Below, in pieces: positions 24,228-32,943 of a stretch of DNA of 45,624 bases. A program made the position numbers and the translations under genes. The notes under the pieces are model-generated. The model saw only the letters and a program-made list of their open reading frames with translations. It was not told the origin of the DNA and made no database searches. The stretch's first letter is position 1. The number at the start of each line of letters is the position of its first letter. This stretch comes from Spirosoma sp. (GTDB lineage Bacteria; Bacteroidota; Bacteroidia; Cytophagales; Spirosomataceae). Where the stretch lies: contig JACMPG010000152.1 of assembly GCA_014377625.1 (NCBI GenBank), forward strand, positions 1-45,624. The letters run 5' to 3'.

Positions 24228-24660
24228 TGGCCGCCGAAGGTCGTAGTTGCGCCGTGGCTGAGCAGTATTTATCCATCGACAGATCAACGGCGCGTTTAAC
24301 GCGGTCGGGGTCGAGTTGCCCTTTGAGTTTATACGTGATGTGGATTTTCTGAAACGGCGCGGGCGTGGCCCCTTTTTCGCGCAGGCCATCGACCGTCATG
24401 CGAAAATCCTCGATCACCTGCTTTTGCTTATTCAGAATCAGAATCACGTCGATGGCCGAGCAACCCGCCAGGCCCATCAGCAGCATCTCCATGGGTCGCG
24501 CCCCGGCGTTGTGTCCACCAATATCGACCGAACCGTCGATATGCTGCGTTACATTCGACTGCCCGGTGGCTTCAAAATGGAAGGCATCATCCACCCGGAC
24601 GAGTTCGACCTGCATAGTCTGGTAATCTGTGGGAGCGTCAACGGCTTGTGAATCAGTCAT
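24202..24660 (-). CDS. OsmC/YhfA-family protein
   Basis: The 152-residue protein has the two-cysteine OsmC arrangement: MGLAGCSAIDV and MDKYCSATAQL. Members reduce organic hydroperoxides or are of unknown function (YhfA type). The glycine-rich DIGGHNAGARPMEMLL is typical. It is a single gene, convergent with the TruC-like gene. Confidence 0.88.
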   Translation of the reverse strand: MTDSQAVDAPTDYQTMQVELVRVDDAFHFEATGQSNVTQHIDGSVDIGGHNAGARPMEMLLMGLAGCSAIDVILILNKQKQVIEDFRMTVDGLREKGATPAPFQKIHITYKLKGQLDPDRVKRAVDLSMDKYCSATAQLRPSAAITFSIELS

Positions 24661-24721
24661 GCTGTTTTTTGCGTTTATTGGGTATCGTTCGTACTTTCAG
24701 GTACGCTAACTAAACAGTGTC

Positions 24722-25075
24722 ATGTCCGAAAAATTCACCGATGACATTTTCGACCTCAAAAACGACCGGCGGCTGAGTGCCTATCTCTACCGGGCGGGTT
24801 TTGGTTGCTGGCTGTTGTACATTGTATCGGGTGCGCGGTTTATGCAGTCTTTTAGCCTGTACCGGACCGATTTTGGCGTATTCGCCTTCTTTTTAATGGT
24901 AGCCGGACTGTCGGCGTCGATGGTCTATGACTACTATCATCAACCGGTTGAGTTCGCCCAGAAAAAGAAATGGCTCGCCATTAGCTATCTGGTGCTGGCC
25001 GGATTAATCTATTTCCTGATTCTGCACAACGAACCCGTCTCCGTCGATACGTTATTCGGACAGGGATTATTTTAG
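24722..25075 (+). CDS. Small membrane protein of unknown function
   Basis: The 117-residue protein starts MSEKFTDDIFDLKNDRRLSA and has three likely helices (about 27-43, 56-76, 90-107). No family was recognised. Divergent from the OsmC gene and followed by a strong terminator, it appears to be a real single gene. Confidence 0.7.
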   Translation: MSEKFTDDIFDLKNDRRLSAYLYRAGFGCWLLYIVSGARFMQSFSLYRTDFGVFAFFLMVAGLSASMVYDYYHQPVEFAQKKKWLAISYLVLAGLIYFLILHNEPVSVDTLFGQGLF

Positions 25076-25088
25076 GGTTTGGGTCTTA

Positions 25089-25139
25089 GCTGACGCAGAA
25101 GTGGCCCCCCGCCCTAAAGGGAGCCACTTCTGCGTCAGC
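25089..25139. terminator. Bidirectional terminator
   Basis: GCTGACGCAGAAGTGGC (25089-25105) and its perfect complement (25123-25139) form a 17-bp stem between convergent genes, seven bases from the aldolase stop. Confidence 0.85.
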
Positions 25140-25146
25140 CAAGAAA

Positions 25147-26229
25147 TTACGCGAGCCGGTTGATACAGTTGAGATCTTCAAAGGCTACTTTCAGCCGCTG
25201 CACCATGCTTTCTTCGCCTTTACGGAGCCACACGCGCGGGTCGTAATATTTCTTGTTGGGCGAATCGGCACCATCGGGGCTACCCAACTGCGTTTGCAGG
25301 TAGCCTTCCTTCGATTTGTAGTACTTCAGAATGCCTTCCCACATGGCCCACTGCATGTCGGTATCCAGGTTCATTTTTACGGCACCGTAACGGATGGCTT
25401 CCCGGATTTCCTCCCGGCTGCTGCCCGACCCACCGTGGAAAACGAAATTCACCGGGCGTTCTGCCGTTTTGTATTTCTCCTGAATGTGCAGCTGCGAGTT
25501 GTTCAGGATGATGGGCTGCAGCTTCACATTGCCAGGCTTATACACACCGTGTACGTTGCCAAAGGCAGCCGCAATGGTGAAGTTTGGCGAGATTTTACTC
25601 AGCTCCTCGTAGGCGTATGCCACTTCCGACGGCTGGGTGTATAGTTTGCTGTCGTCCACGTCAGTATTGTCAACGCCGTCTTCTTCGCCACCCGTAACGC
25701 CGAGTTCAATTTCCAGCGTCATGCCGATTTTGGCCATCCGCTCAAAATACTTCGCGCAGGTTTCGATATTCTCTTCGATGGGTTCTTCCGACAGATCAAG
25801 CATATGCGACGAATACAGCGGCTTACCGGTTTGCTCGAAATGCTTTTCGCCAGCGGCCAGCAGGCCGTCAATCCAGGGCAGCAGTTTCTTGGCACAGTGA
25901 TCGGTATGCAGAATAACGGGAACGCCATACAGTTCAGCTACGTGATGCACGTGCATAGCCCCCGAAATGGACCCGGCAATGGCCGCCTGCTGTCCGTCGT
26001 TCGAGAGTGCTTTACCCGCGTAAAAGATGCCGCCCCCGTTGGAGAATTGAATGATTACGGGCGAGTTAACGGCTTTGGCTGTTTCCAGCACGGCGTTCAC
26101 CGAGTCGGTACCAACGACGTTGACAGCCGGCAGGGCATAATCGTTATCGTTGGCGTGGCGAAACAATTCGGTTACGGTGTTGCCGGTGACAACGCCGGGT
26201 GCAAAGCGGGCGGCAGATTCAGTAGTCAT
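25147..26229 (-). CDS. fbaA: Class II fructose-bisphosphate aldolase
   Basis: The 360-residue protein starts at ATG 26229 (MTTESAARFAPGVVTG); the upstream extension to 26286 is rejected because it overlaps the promoter. Zinc and catalytic motifs are ALPAVNVVGTDSVNAVLETA, ILHTDHCAKK (catalytic Asp and zinc His), EIELGVTGGEEDG, AFGNVHGVYKPGNV (zinc His) and FHGGSGSS, then NLDTDMQWA. This is the class IIA form like E. coli FbaA and a glycolysis/gluconeogenesis enzyme. It is transcribed alone. Confidence 0.95.
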   Translation of the reverse strand: MTTESAARFAPGVVTGNTVTELFRHANDNDYALPAVNVVGTDSVNAVLETAKAVNSPVIIQFSNGGGIFYAGKALSNDGQQAAIAGSISGAMHVHHVAELYGVPVILHTDHCAKKLLPWIDGLLAAGEKHFEQTGKPLYSSHMLDLSEEPIEENIETCAKYFERMAKIGMTLEIELGVTGGEEDGVDNTDVDDSKLYTQPSEVAYAYEELSKISPNFTIAAAFGNVHGVYKPGNVKLQPIILNNSQLHIQEKYKTAERPVNFVFHGGSGSSREEIREAIRYGAVKMNLDTDMQWAMWEGILKYYKSKEGYLQTQLGSPDGADSPNKKYYDPRVWLRKGEESMVQRLKVAFEDLNCINRLA

Positions 26230-26255
26230 TGGATTGGTGATTTTTTGGATTGATT

Positions 26256-26286
26256 CAAGATTAATTTTGTCGAAGCGACGAATCAA
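26256..26286 (-). promoter_or_regulatory. Promoter of the aldolase gene
   Basis: On the minus strand, TTG (26284-26286), 20 bp, then TAATCTTG (26256-26263), one mismatch from TAnnTTTG, lie 27 bp before the chosen ATG. This supports the shorter start. Confidence 0.55.
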
Positions 26287-26479
26287 TGCTACCGCTGCCG
26301 ACGAGGGGTAAAGTTGGGGATAATCTCGAAATAATGTCGCTGGCAGGAAAATTGATTCGTTGGCAAAGACGTACCGACCGGCAAATAAAATCAGTAATCC
26401 GTTTTCTTATGACAGCCTGTTATCCTGTTTCTCCACGTGTCTTTGCCTGACAACCCGCTACATTTCCTAAATTTACTTT

Positions 26480-28048
26480 ATGCTTCGCCCTCTCCTCATC
26501 CTGCTGATTCATCTATCCATATCTACAGCCCGCGCTCAGTTAGCACAGTCGGTACGGATCGAGATCCCATCGAACCCCACCGAGGCTGAAGCCTTCGACG
26601 TAACGCCCCTCGACGATCGGGGGGTACTGATGACCATTCGGACGGGCAGTTTTTTCAACAATTCAGCGTCCCAGTTCTCGTTTCAGAAATTTGACACCAA
26701 TCTGAAACCGCTCTGGCAAACGACGATCAAACAGGACATTCAGTTTCAGCCGCTGCTTTCATACCACAGTCAGCAATACGTTTATCACCTATTTCGCGAA
26801 TACGACAGCAATCGGTTTCGGTTCCTGAAACTCAATATTGAGGACGGTACCATGCAAAGTATCGACGGGATTCTGCTCGATCAGTTCGACGTGCTGGGCT
26901 TCAAGGTCATGGGTAGTCAGGCGTACGTGAGCGGCTATCGAAACCAACGGCCCGTAGTAATGGCATTCTCGTTTTTCGATGGCACATCGAAGGTGTTACC
27001 CGGCCTATACGTCAACCATCTGGAAATCAGCAGTCTGGAACTCAACGAAGCCCGCCGGGAGGTAAACGTACTGATCCACTCCACCCGCCGACGCTGCGCG
27101 TTTTCGATCCGCACGTACGGCTATGACAGTAAACTCCTCCGGGTAGTCAACTTCGACAAAGCCACCAACAGCCTGATTTCGGGCAAACTCCTGCCCGTCA
27201 ACGATCAGGAATCCCTGCTGGTGGGCAACTATTCAACCGACTGCACGCCGTATTCGCAGGGCGTGTACGTGACCCGCATCCGGCACCATCAGCCCGATGA
27301 ACTCTCCGCCGATGTATCGGCCGAAGCGGTGAAAAATATGCAGTACATCGAGTTTTCGGAACTCCAGAATTTCTTCAACTACCTCAAACCCAAACGGCAG
27401 GAGAAACTGCTGGCAAAAGCCAAACGCAAAAAAGACGAAGGCAAAGATTATAAATTCCGCTACCGCCTGCTAGTCCATGACCTGCTGCCTTCGTCTGACG
27501 GGTTTACGCTCGTTGCTGAAGTCTATTACCCGCAGTATCGGGGCGGCAGTCTGGCCTACGGTGGCTACCTGCGCGGAGCCGACCGCTACGATGGCTTTCG
27601 GTACACCCACGCCTTTGTGTGCGGCTTCGACAACAGCGGCAAGTTCCTGTGGGACAACTGCCTGCCCATCAAAGAACTGGTTAGCCCTGACCTGACCGAG
27701 ATGGTACAGCTCTCGCAGCAGGGCGACCGCATGGTGCTGGCCTACCCCAACGAAGGAGAAATCACGACCGAAGTCATTCAGAAAAACAAGGTGCTGACCC
27801 AAAGCGAGAATATTAAACTCCAGACCAACGCCAGCGATGAGCGGATTACCTACTCGGCACAGAACAATCTGATGGCCTGGCATGATCGGCATTTCCTGGC
27901 CTGTGGTTTCCAGAAAATTGCGGCATCGGGCAACTTTACTAAACAACGCGAAGTATTTTACCTGCAAAAACTCACCTACGATCCTGACGCAAAGCCCGCT
28001 AAAACCAGCCCGGCCACTACCCGAAAAAACGCCGGATCAGAACGATAA
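26480..28048 (+). CDS. Secreted protein of unknown function
   Basis: The 522-residue protein has a signal peptide (MLRPLLILLIHLSISTARAQ). The rest is strand-rich with repeating patterns such as FDTNLKPLWQTTIKQD, FDNSGKFLWDNCLPIK and TEMVQLSQQGDRMVLAYPNE, suggesting a beta-propeller-like fold. A Lys-rich helical segment occurs around residues 305-325. No family was identified; similar proteins are common in Cytophagales. Its end overlaps the convergent DUF2905 gene by 32 bp. Confidence 0.8.
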   Translation: MLRPLLILLIHLSISTARAQLAQSVRIEIPSNPTEAEAFDVTPLDDRGVLMTIRTGSFFNNSASQFSFQKFDTNLKPLWQTTIKQDIQFQPLLSYHSQQYVYHLFREYDSNRFRFLKLNIEDGTMQSIDGILLDQFDVLGFKVMGSQAYVSGYRNQRPVVMAFSFFDGTSKVLPGLYVNHLEISSLELNEARREVNVLIHSTRRRCAFSIRTYGYDSKLLRVVNFDKATNSLISGKLLPVNDQESLLVGNYSTDCTPYSQGVYVTRIRHHQPDELSADVSAEAVKNMQYIEFSELQNFFNYLKPKRQEKLLAKAKRKKDEGKDYKFRYRLLVHDLLPSSDGFTLVAEVYYPQYRGGSLAYGGYLRGADRYDGFRYTHAFVCGFDNSGKFLWDNCLPIKELVSPDLTEMVQLSQQGDRMVLAYPNEGEITTEVIQKNKVLTQSENIKLQTNASDERITYSAQNNLMAWHDRHFLACGFQKIAASGNFTKQREVFYLQKLTYDPDAKPAKTSPATTRKNAGSER

Positions 28049-28247
28049 TCAGATTTAGCAGCAGGCTTAGCACGATGCAGGTCACGATCGGACCGTAAAA
28101 CCCGCCCCCGTCTTTACGGTCGATACGAATGTCGCCGGGCAAACGCCCCAGCCAGGTCAGCTTATCGCCGAAGAAGTAGAAGGCCGCGCCAACGAGCAGC
28201 AAAGCAACACCAGCGAACATGAGGTATTTGGCAATTACTGGATTCAT
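28017..28247 (-). CDS. DUF2905 membrane protein
   Basis: The 76-residue protein starts at ATG 28247 (MNPVIAKYLMFAGVALLLVG); an upstream TTG is less likely. Two helices flank the family motif WLGRLPGDIRIDRKDGGGFY, and the C-helix ends RRFFG. The function is unknown. Confidence 0.8.
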   Translation of the reverse strand: MNPVIAKYLMFAGVALLLVGAAFYFFGDKLTWLGRLPGDIRIDRKDGGGFYGPIVTCIVLSLLLNLIIVLIRRFFG

Positions 28248-28329
28248 ACCGGTTAAACACAAAAGAAGGTTGGGTTAATACCAATTTCAGGCAGATTCTA
28301 AAATAAATACAATTTAATACCACCCCTAC

Positions 28330-28360
28330 TTGCTTTTCTGGCACAATACCCTTACTTTTG
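28330..28360 (+). promoter_or_regulatory. Promoter of the DeaD-like helicase gene
   Basis: TTG (28330-28332), 20 bp, and TACTTTTG (28353-28360) match the Bacteroidota consensus exactly. The start point would be near 28367, about 315 nt before the ATG at 28683. Confidence 0.7.
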
Positions 28361-28682
28361 CACCAGATTTTACAAGCGGCATCCGTCGCGTTTCTGTCTC
28401 TCTCCTTTTTTACACGCTGAGTTAGGTCTGACAGAACTTTGTACGGATGTACAGATGGGTTTCTGGCTGGACGTTCCATGGATTGGAACAACTCAAAGCG
28501 ACTATTCCGCGCGTGGGCTAATCGGTTAATTTTCTGGCATCTTCTCCCCTATGACAGGCTGGGGATGGATCGGCTAAGACCCTGAGGGGTCGTTGGGCAA
28601 TTTACACTGGGCTATACGCGCTGTTCGCCAGCACACACTCGTCTTTGCTTGGAAAGTTAATACACAAACTTTCTAACAAGTG
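28361..28682 (+). promoter_or_regulatory. Long untranslated leader of the helicase gene
   Basis: The ~315-nt stretch after the promoter has no convincing ORF. Close to the start codon GAAAGTT (28652-28658) and AACTTTC form a hairpin (about 28651-28674) that would cover the ribosome entry area. Long structured leaders are known for cold-induced DEAD-box helicase mRNAs, so autogenous or cold control is plausible. No known riboswitch was recognised. Confidence 0.45.
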
Positions 28683-31052
28683 ATGAAAACCAAAAAATCA
28701 AAAACAGAAGAGCAGGACGACCTCCTGCTGGCGCAACTTGCTGCCGACGCCAACATTACCGACGAGGGTGAAGCACTTCAGGGCGTAATCGCCAAAGCAA
28801 AAACAACAAAGAAAAAAGCCACCGCTACCACCGAATCCGTTCCAGTAGAAGCGGTGCTGGCAGATACCGGCGTAGCAGATATAACAGAAGCGGCCCAACC
28901 AGACAAACCCGTTAAGACCAGGAAAGCGAAAGTTGAAACGTCTGTTGTGGCCGAAACGTCCATGGATGCAACGGACGATGACAGCGAGACGCCCGTCTCT
29001 GCTGCTGAAGTAGCGCAGCAGGTAGCCGAAGTCATTACGGTACCTGAAACGCCGACGGCCGAAGCTAAACCTGCCGACGCGCCGAAGCTAAAGCCAGCCG
29101 TTCCGGGACAGCCCGCTCCAGCACAACCCGTTGCCGAACAGCCCGCTCCGGCATCCGCCGATCCAAACCAGATTCTGTTCGCCGACCTCGACATTTCCGA
29201 CGAGATTTTACGGGCCGTGACCGACATGGGTTTTACAAGCCCATCGCCGATTCAGGCCGAGGCCATTCCACCCATTCTGGCTGGTCGCGACGTAATTGGA
29301 CAGGCGCAGACGGGTACCGGCAAAACGGCAGCCTTCGGTATTCCCGCCCTTGACCTGATTGACGTGCAGGACCGGTCGGTGCAGACACTCGTGCTCTGCC
29401 CCACCCGCGAACTGGCACTACAGGTAGCCGAAGAGATCAAGAAACTCGCCAAATACAAGCGTGGTATCCGCATCGAAGCCATTTACGGGGGCGACTCCAT
29501 TGATCGGCAGATTCGGTCGCTTAAAACCGGGGTGCATATCGTAATCGGCACGCCCGGTCGCGTCATGGACCACATGCGACGCAATACGCTGAAACTCGAC
29601 AACGTGAAGATGATGATTCTTGACGAAGCCGATGAGATGCTCGACATGGGTTTCCGCGAAGACATTGAAAGCATTCTGGAAGAAATGCCCGATGAGCGGC
29701 AGACGATTCTGTTCTCGGCTACGATGTCGAAGCCAATCCTGCAGATCACCCAGAAATTCCAGAACGATCCGGTACTGGTGAAAGTGGTCAAGAAAGAACT
29801 GACCGCTACCAATATCGAGCAGGTATTTTTCGAAGTGAAGCCGAAGGCCAAAGTCGAGGTAATGTGCCGCCTGATCGACATGTACGATCTCAAACTGCTG
29901 CTCGTGTTCTGCAACACCAAGCGGAAGGTTGACGAGATTGTGGAAGACCTGCAAATCCGGGGCTACCAGGCCGAGGGGCTGCACGGCGATCTGCGGCAGG
30001 CACAGCGTAATAACGTCATGGGCAAGTTTCGCTCCGGTACCACCAGCATTCTGGTTGCTACCGACGTAGCCGCACGGGGCATCGACGTAGACGACGTGGA
30101 CGCGGTTATCAACTACGACATTCCGCTCGACGAAGAGTATTACGTACACCGCATTGGCCGCACGGGCCGCGCCGGCAAAAGTGGCCGGGCGTTCTCGATG
30201 GTTGGCCGCGATGAGAAATACCGCTTCCGCGACATCCAGAACTACACGAAAGTACGGGTTGAAAAAGGCGTGATTCCGTCGTTTGAAGACATCGTAGGTA
30301 TTCGTAAGGCCCGCTTTATCGAGCAGGTACAGAAAACCATTCAGGAGAGCAAAGACCTGAACCTGTACGACGACACCCTGACGCAGTTGCAGCACGCCGG
30401 TTTCTCGACCGAGCAGATTGTAGGTGCGCTGGTGAAGCAGAGCATGGGAATGGAGAAAAACGAATTTGCCGATCAGGACCTCACCCTCGGCGATGACCGC
30501 CGGAAGGAGCGCACCGAAGGCCGCGACCGCTACGCTGACCGCGACGGACGTGGAGCCGGAGCCGGGCGTTTTGACCGCAACCGTAACGACGGACCGGACC
30601 GGGGCAGCTCGTCGCGATTCGGCGACCGTGACAAGGGTAGCGACCGGGGCAGTTATAACGACCGCCCACGTTTTGGAGACCGTGACCGCGCTGCTACCAG
30701 TGACCGTCCCCGTTTCAACGACCGCGATAACGACCGCCCGCGTTTTAACGACCGCGACCGGGGTGGCGAAGACCGCAAATCATCGGACCGTGACCGCGCT
30801 CCGCGTGAGCGTGAAGCCAACATGACCCGCCTGATGGTGAGCATTGGCCGCAAAGATTTTGTGCGTCCGGGCGACATCGTTGGGGCCATTGCGGGCGAAG
30901 CCAACATTTCGGGCAGCATGATCGGTAGCATCGATATTTTCGACAAGTATACCTACGTCGACGTGCCGAAAGACGTAGCCAACCGCGTGGTTGATGCCAT
31001 GGAAGGCAACACCATCAAAGGCCGCCGGATCAGCATCGAAGTAACGCAGTAA
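28683..31052 (+). CDS. DeaD/CsdA-like RNA helicase with long disordered arms
   Basis: This 789-residue protein starts at ATG 28683, directly after an in-frame GTG. It opens with a ~160-residue Lys/Ala/Thr/Pro-rich arm. The core follows: LFADLDISDEILRAVTDMGF, AQTGTGKT (about 208), PTRELA, TPGRV, DEAD (about 314), SATM, ATDVAARGID and HRIGRTGRAG (about 489). A region rich in DR, RF and DRPRF repeats (615-711) leads to a C-terminal DbpA-type RNA-binding domain (RLMVSIGRKDFVRPGDIVGA). The low-complexity arms are likely to drive RNA-protein condensation. It is the third DEAD-box gene within 12 kb. Confidence 0.93.
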   Translation: MKTKKSKTEEQDDLLLAQLAADANITDEGEALQGVIAKAKTTKKKATATTESVPVEAVLADTGVADITEAAQPDKPVKTRKAKVETSVVAETSMDATDDDSETPVSAAEVAQQVAEVITVPETPTAEAKPADAPKLKPAVPGQPAPAQPVAEQPAPASADPNQILFADLDISDEILRAVTDMGFTSPSPIQAEAIPPILAGRDVIGQAQTGTGKTAAFGIPALDLIDVQDRSVQTLVLCPTRELALQVAEEIKKLAKYKRGIRIEAIYGGDSIDRQIRSLKTGVHIVIGTPGRVMDHMRRNTLKLDNVKMMILDEADEMLDMGFREDIESILEEMPDERQTILFSATMSKPILQITQKFQNDPVLVKVVKKELTATNIEQVFFEVKPKAKVEVMCRLIDMYDLKLLLVFCNTKRKVDEIVEDLQIRGYQAEGLHGDLRQAQRNNVMGKFRSGTTSILVATDVAARGIDVDDVDAVINYDIPLDEEYYVHRIGRTGRAGKSGRAFSMVGRDEKYRFRDIQNYTKVRVEKGVIPSFEDIVGIRKARFIEQVQKTIQESKDLNLYDDTLTQLQHAGFSTEQIVGALVKQSMGMEKNEFADQDLTLGDDRRKERTEGRDRYADRDGRGAGAGRFDRNRNDGPDRGSSSRFGDRDKGSDRGSYNDRPRFGDRDRAATSDRPRFNDRDNDRPRFNDRDRGGEDRKSSDRDRAPREREANMTRLMVSIGRKDFVRPGDIVGAIAGEANISGSMIGSIDIFDKYTYVDVPKDVANRVVDAMEGNTIKGRRISIEVTQ

Positions 31053-31069
31053 GCTGTTTCATTGCTAAC

Positions 31070-31104
31070 AAAAAGGGTCACTACTATGTGTAGTGACCCT
31101 TTTT
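31070..31104 (+). terminator. Rho-independent terminator of the helicase gene
   Basis: AAAAAGGGTCACTAC (31070-31084), loop TATGT and the perfect complement GTAGTGACCCTTTTT (31090-31104), ending in a T-run. It also works in reverse for ribF. Confidence 0.92.
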
Positions 31105-31158
31105 GTTGCAGGTTGGATCAAGGCAATGCCTTTTACACGGCTGCTGCGTGATGCCGGC

Positions 31159-32100
31159 CTACAAAACCGCCCGCGCGGCTGCTTCGTCCTGTTTGAGTTG
31201 CTCTACCAGGGCGGGCAGGCCGCTGAATTTCTGTTCGGGGCGCAGGAATTTGCGAAAATGCAGCGTCAGGTGTTCGCCGTAGATGTCTTTGTCGAATCGG
31301 GCCGCCGGGTTTCGGTCGAAGATATAGGTTTCGATGGTCTGATTGGTACCCGCTACGGTGGGGCGGAAACCGATGTTGAGCATTCCGCCCGGCACCTGAT
31401 CGCCGTACAAAACATCGACCGCATAGACGCCATTAGCCGGAATGAGTTTCACGGGATCATCGACCTGCATATTGGCAGTAGGAAAGCCGATGGTACGGCC
31501 CAGTTGACGCCCTTTCACGATGGTACCGGTCAGGCTGTACGGTCGGCCCAGAAAAAGGTTAGCGGTTTCAATATCACCCTCATTGAGTGCGGTCCGGATT
31601 TTTGACGAACTGATGCCCACCGCGTCGATGTCCTGCCGGGGAATTTCCTCGACCTCAAACCCATATTCGTGCTGATGCGCCCGGATATAATCGAACCCGC
31701 CTTCCCGGTCACGACCGAAGCGGTGGTCGTAACCGATGACAAGCTTTTTTGTGCCAATTTTATCAATAAGAATCTGCCGGATATATTGCTCCGAGGTCAG
31801 CTGCGAAAATGAGCGGGTAAATGGAATCACGATCAGGTGATCCACCCCGGCGGCTTCGATTAACTCAACTTTCTCGTCCAGCGTCGACAATAGTTTCAGA
31901 TCCTGACTGTCATTCGAGACCACCGTGCGGGGGTGTGGCCAGTACGTAATCAGTATCGACTGCCCATCGCTGCTTTGGGCCACTTCGGTGAGCCGGGCAA
32001 GAATGGTCTGATGCCCCCGGTGCACACCGTCGAAGGTACCGCTCGTAACAACGGCGTTGGGCAGGGGCTGAAGGTCTTCAAAACCGCGATGGATGAGCAT
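31159..32100 (-). CDS. ribF: Bifunctional riboflavin kinase / FAD synthetase
   Basis: The 313-residue protein has an N-terminal nucleotidyl transferase part (VTSGTFDGVHRGHQTILARL and VIGYDHRFGRDREGGFDY, then ISSSKIRTAL) and a C-terminal kinase part (GRTIGFPTANMQVDD, GVYAVDV and MLNIGFRPTV, FDKDIYGEHLTLHFRKFLR). It makes FMN and FAD. It lies downstream of truB on the same strand, as in many Bacteroidota, with a 152-bp gap. Confidence 0.95.
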   Translation of the reverse strand: MLIHRGFEDLQPLPNAVVTSGTFDGVHRGHQTILARLTEVAQSSDGQSILITYWPHPRTVVSNDSQDLKLLSTLDEKVELIEAAGVDHLIVIPFTRSFSQLTSEQYIRQILIDKIGTKKLVIGYDHRFGRDREGGFDYIRAHQHEYGFEVEEIPRQDIDAVGISSSKIRTALNEGDIETANLFLGRPYSLTGTIVKGRQLGRTIGFPTANMQVDDPVKLIPANGVYAVDVLYGDQVPGGMLNIGFRPTVAGTNQTIETYIFDRNPAARFDKDIYGEHLTLHFRKFLRPEQKFSGLPALVEQLKQDEAAARAVL

Positions 32101-32206
32101 TTTTTTAGATGTAAAGGGGGATAAGGGGTAGGGAATAAGGGGTATCAGGTATAGTGGGCGTTGCTAAATCAGACGAAAGTAATTGTGGTTATACCTAGTA
32201 CACCCC

Positions 32207-32240
32207 TACACCCTATTTACACGTACACTCTATTTACACC
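32207..32240 (+). repeat. 17-bp tandem repeat between ribF and truB
   Basis: TACACCCTATTTACACG is followed directly by TACACTCTATTTACACC, two adjacent 17-bp units. A looser third unit (TTACACCGTATTTTATACC) follows. The surrounding gap (32101-32252) is low-complexity, with GGGGTA-rich and ACACC-rich parts. Confidence 0.8.
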
Positions 32241-32252
32241 TTACACCGTATT

Positions 32253-32933
32253 TTATACCTTATACCTATCAACAAACTCCTCAATTGTATCGGCGTCTTC
32301 TATGCGGAAGTCACCAATGCGGGTTCGGCGAAGTGCGCTCATGTAGGCACCGTTGTTAAGTAAAAGCCCCAAATCACGCACCAGACTACGAATGTACGTT
32401 CCTTTGGAACACACAATGCGGAAATCGACTTCGGGAAACTGCTCGGTGTTCACCTCGAAAACGGAAACCGTTACCTGCCTGCTTTTGATTTCTGTGGTTT
32501 CGCCCCGCCGGGCTTTTTCGTAGAGCCGCTCCCCACCCACCCGAATGGCCGAGTAGATGGGCGGTACCTGCAAAATGTCGCCCGTGAGTTGGCGGACGGC
32601 TTCCTGAATTTGGTCGGGTGTAATACCGGTGGTATCGAACTCGGCATCGAAAGCAGTTTCCAGATCGACAGAAGGCGTAGTTTTGCCCAGCACAAGGGTA
32701 CCGGTGTATTCCTTTTCCTGTGCCTGATACTGATCGATTTGCTTCGTCATTTTTCCGGTACACAGGATCAGCAGCCCCGTAGCCAACGGATCAAGCGTAC
32801 CGGCATGACCGATTTTCTTGAACTTCCCGGCATACTTCAGTTTTCTGACCACATCGAATGAGGTCCACGTCAGCGGCTTATCGACCAGAATGAGCTGACC
32901 CGGATCGGGTTGTTGTTCGTTGAATTGAGACAT
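32253..32933 (-). CDS. truB: tRNA pseudouridine 55 synthase
   Basis: The 226-residue protein starts at ATG 32933 (MSQFNEQQPD); an upstream in-frame start at 32954 would overlap uppP. Key parts are LILVDKPLTWTSFDVVRKLK, GHAGTLDPLATGLLI (catalytic Asp), QVPPIYSAIRVGGERLYEKAR and SKGTYIRSLVRDLG. It lacks a PUA domain, as usual for short Bacteroidota TruB. It starts 10 bp after the uppP stop. Confidence 0.95.
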   Translation of the reverse strand: MSQFNEQQPDPGQLILVDKPLTWTSFDVVRKLKYAGKFKKIGHAGTLDPLATGLLILCTGKMTKQIDQYQAQEKEYTGTLVLGKTTPSVDLETAFDAEFDTTGITPDQIQEAVRQLTGDILQVPPIYSAIRVGGERLYEKARRGETTEIKSRQVTVSVFEVNTEQFPEVDFRIVCSKGTYIRSLVRDLGLLLNNGAYMSALRRTRIGDFRIEDADTIEEFVDRYKV

Positions 32934-32943
32934 GGCAGGCGAA

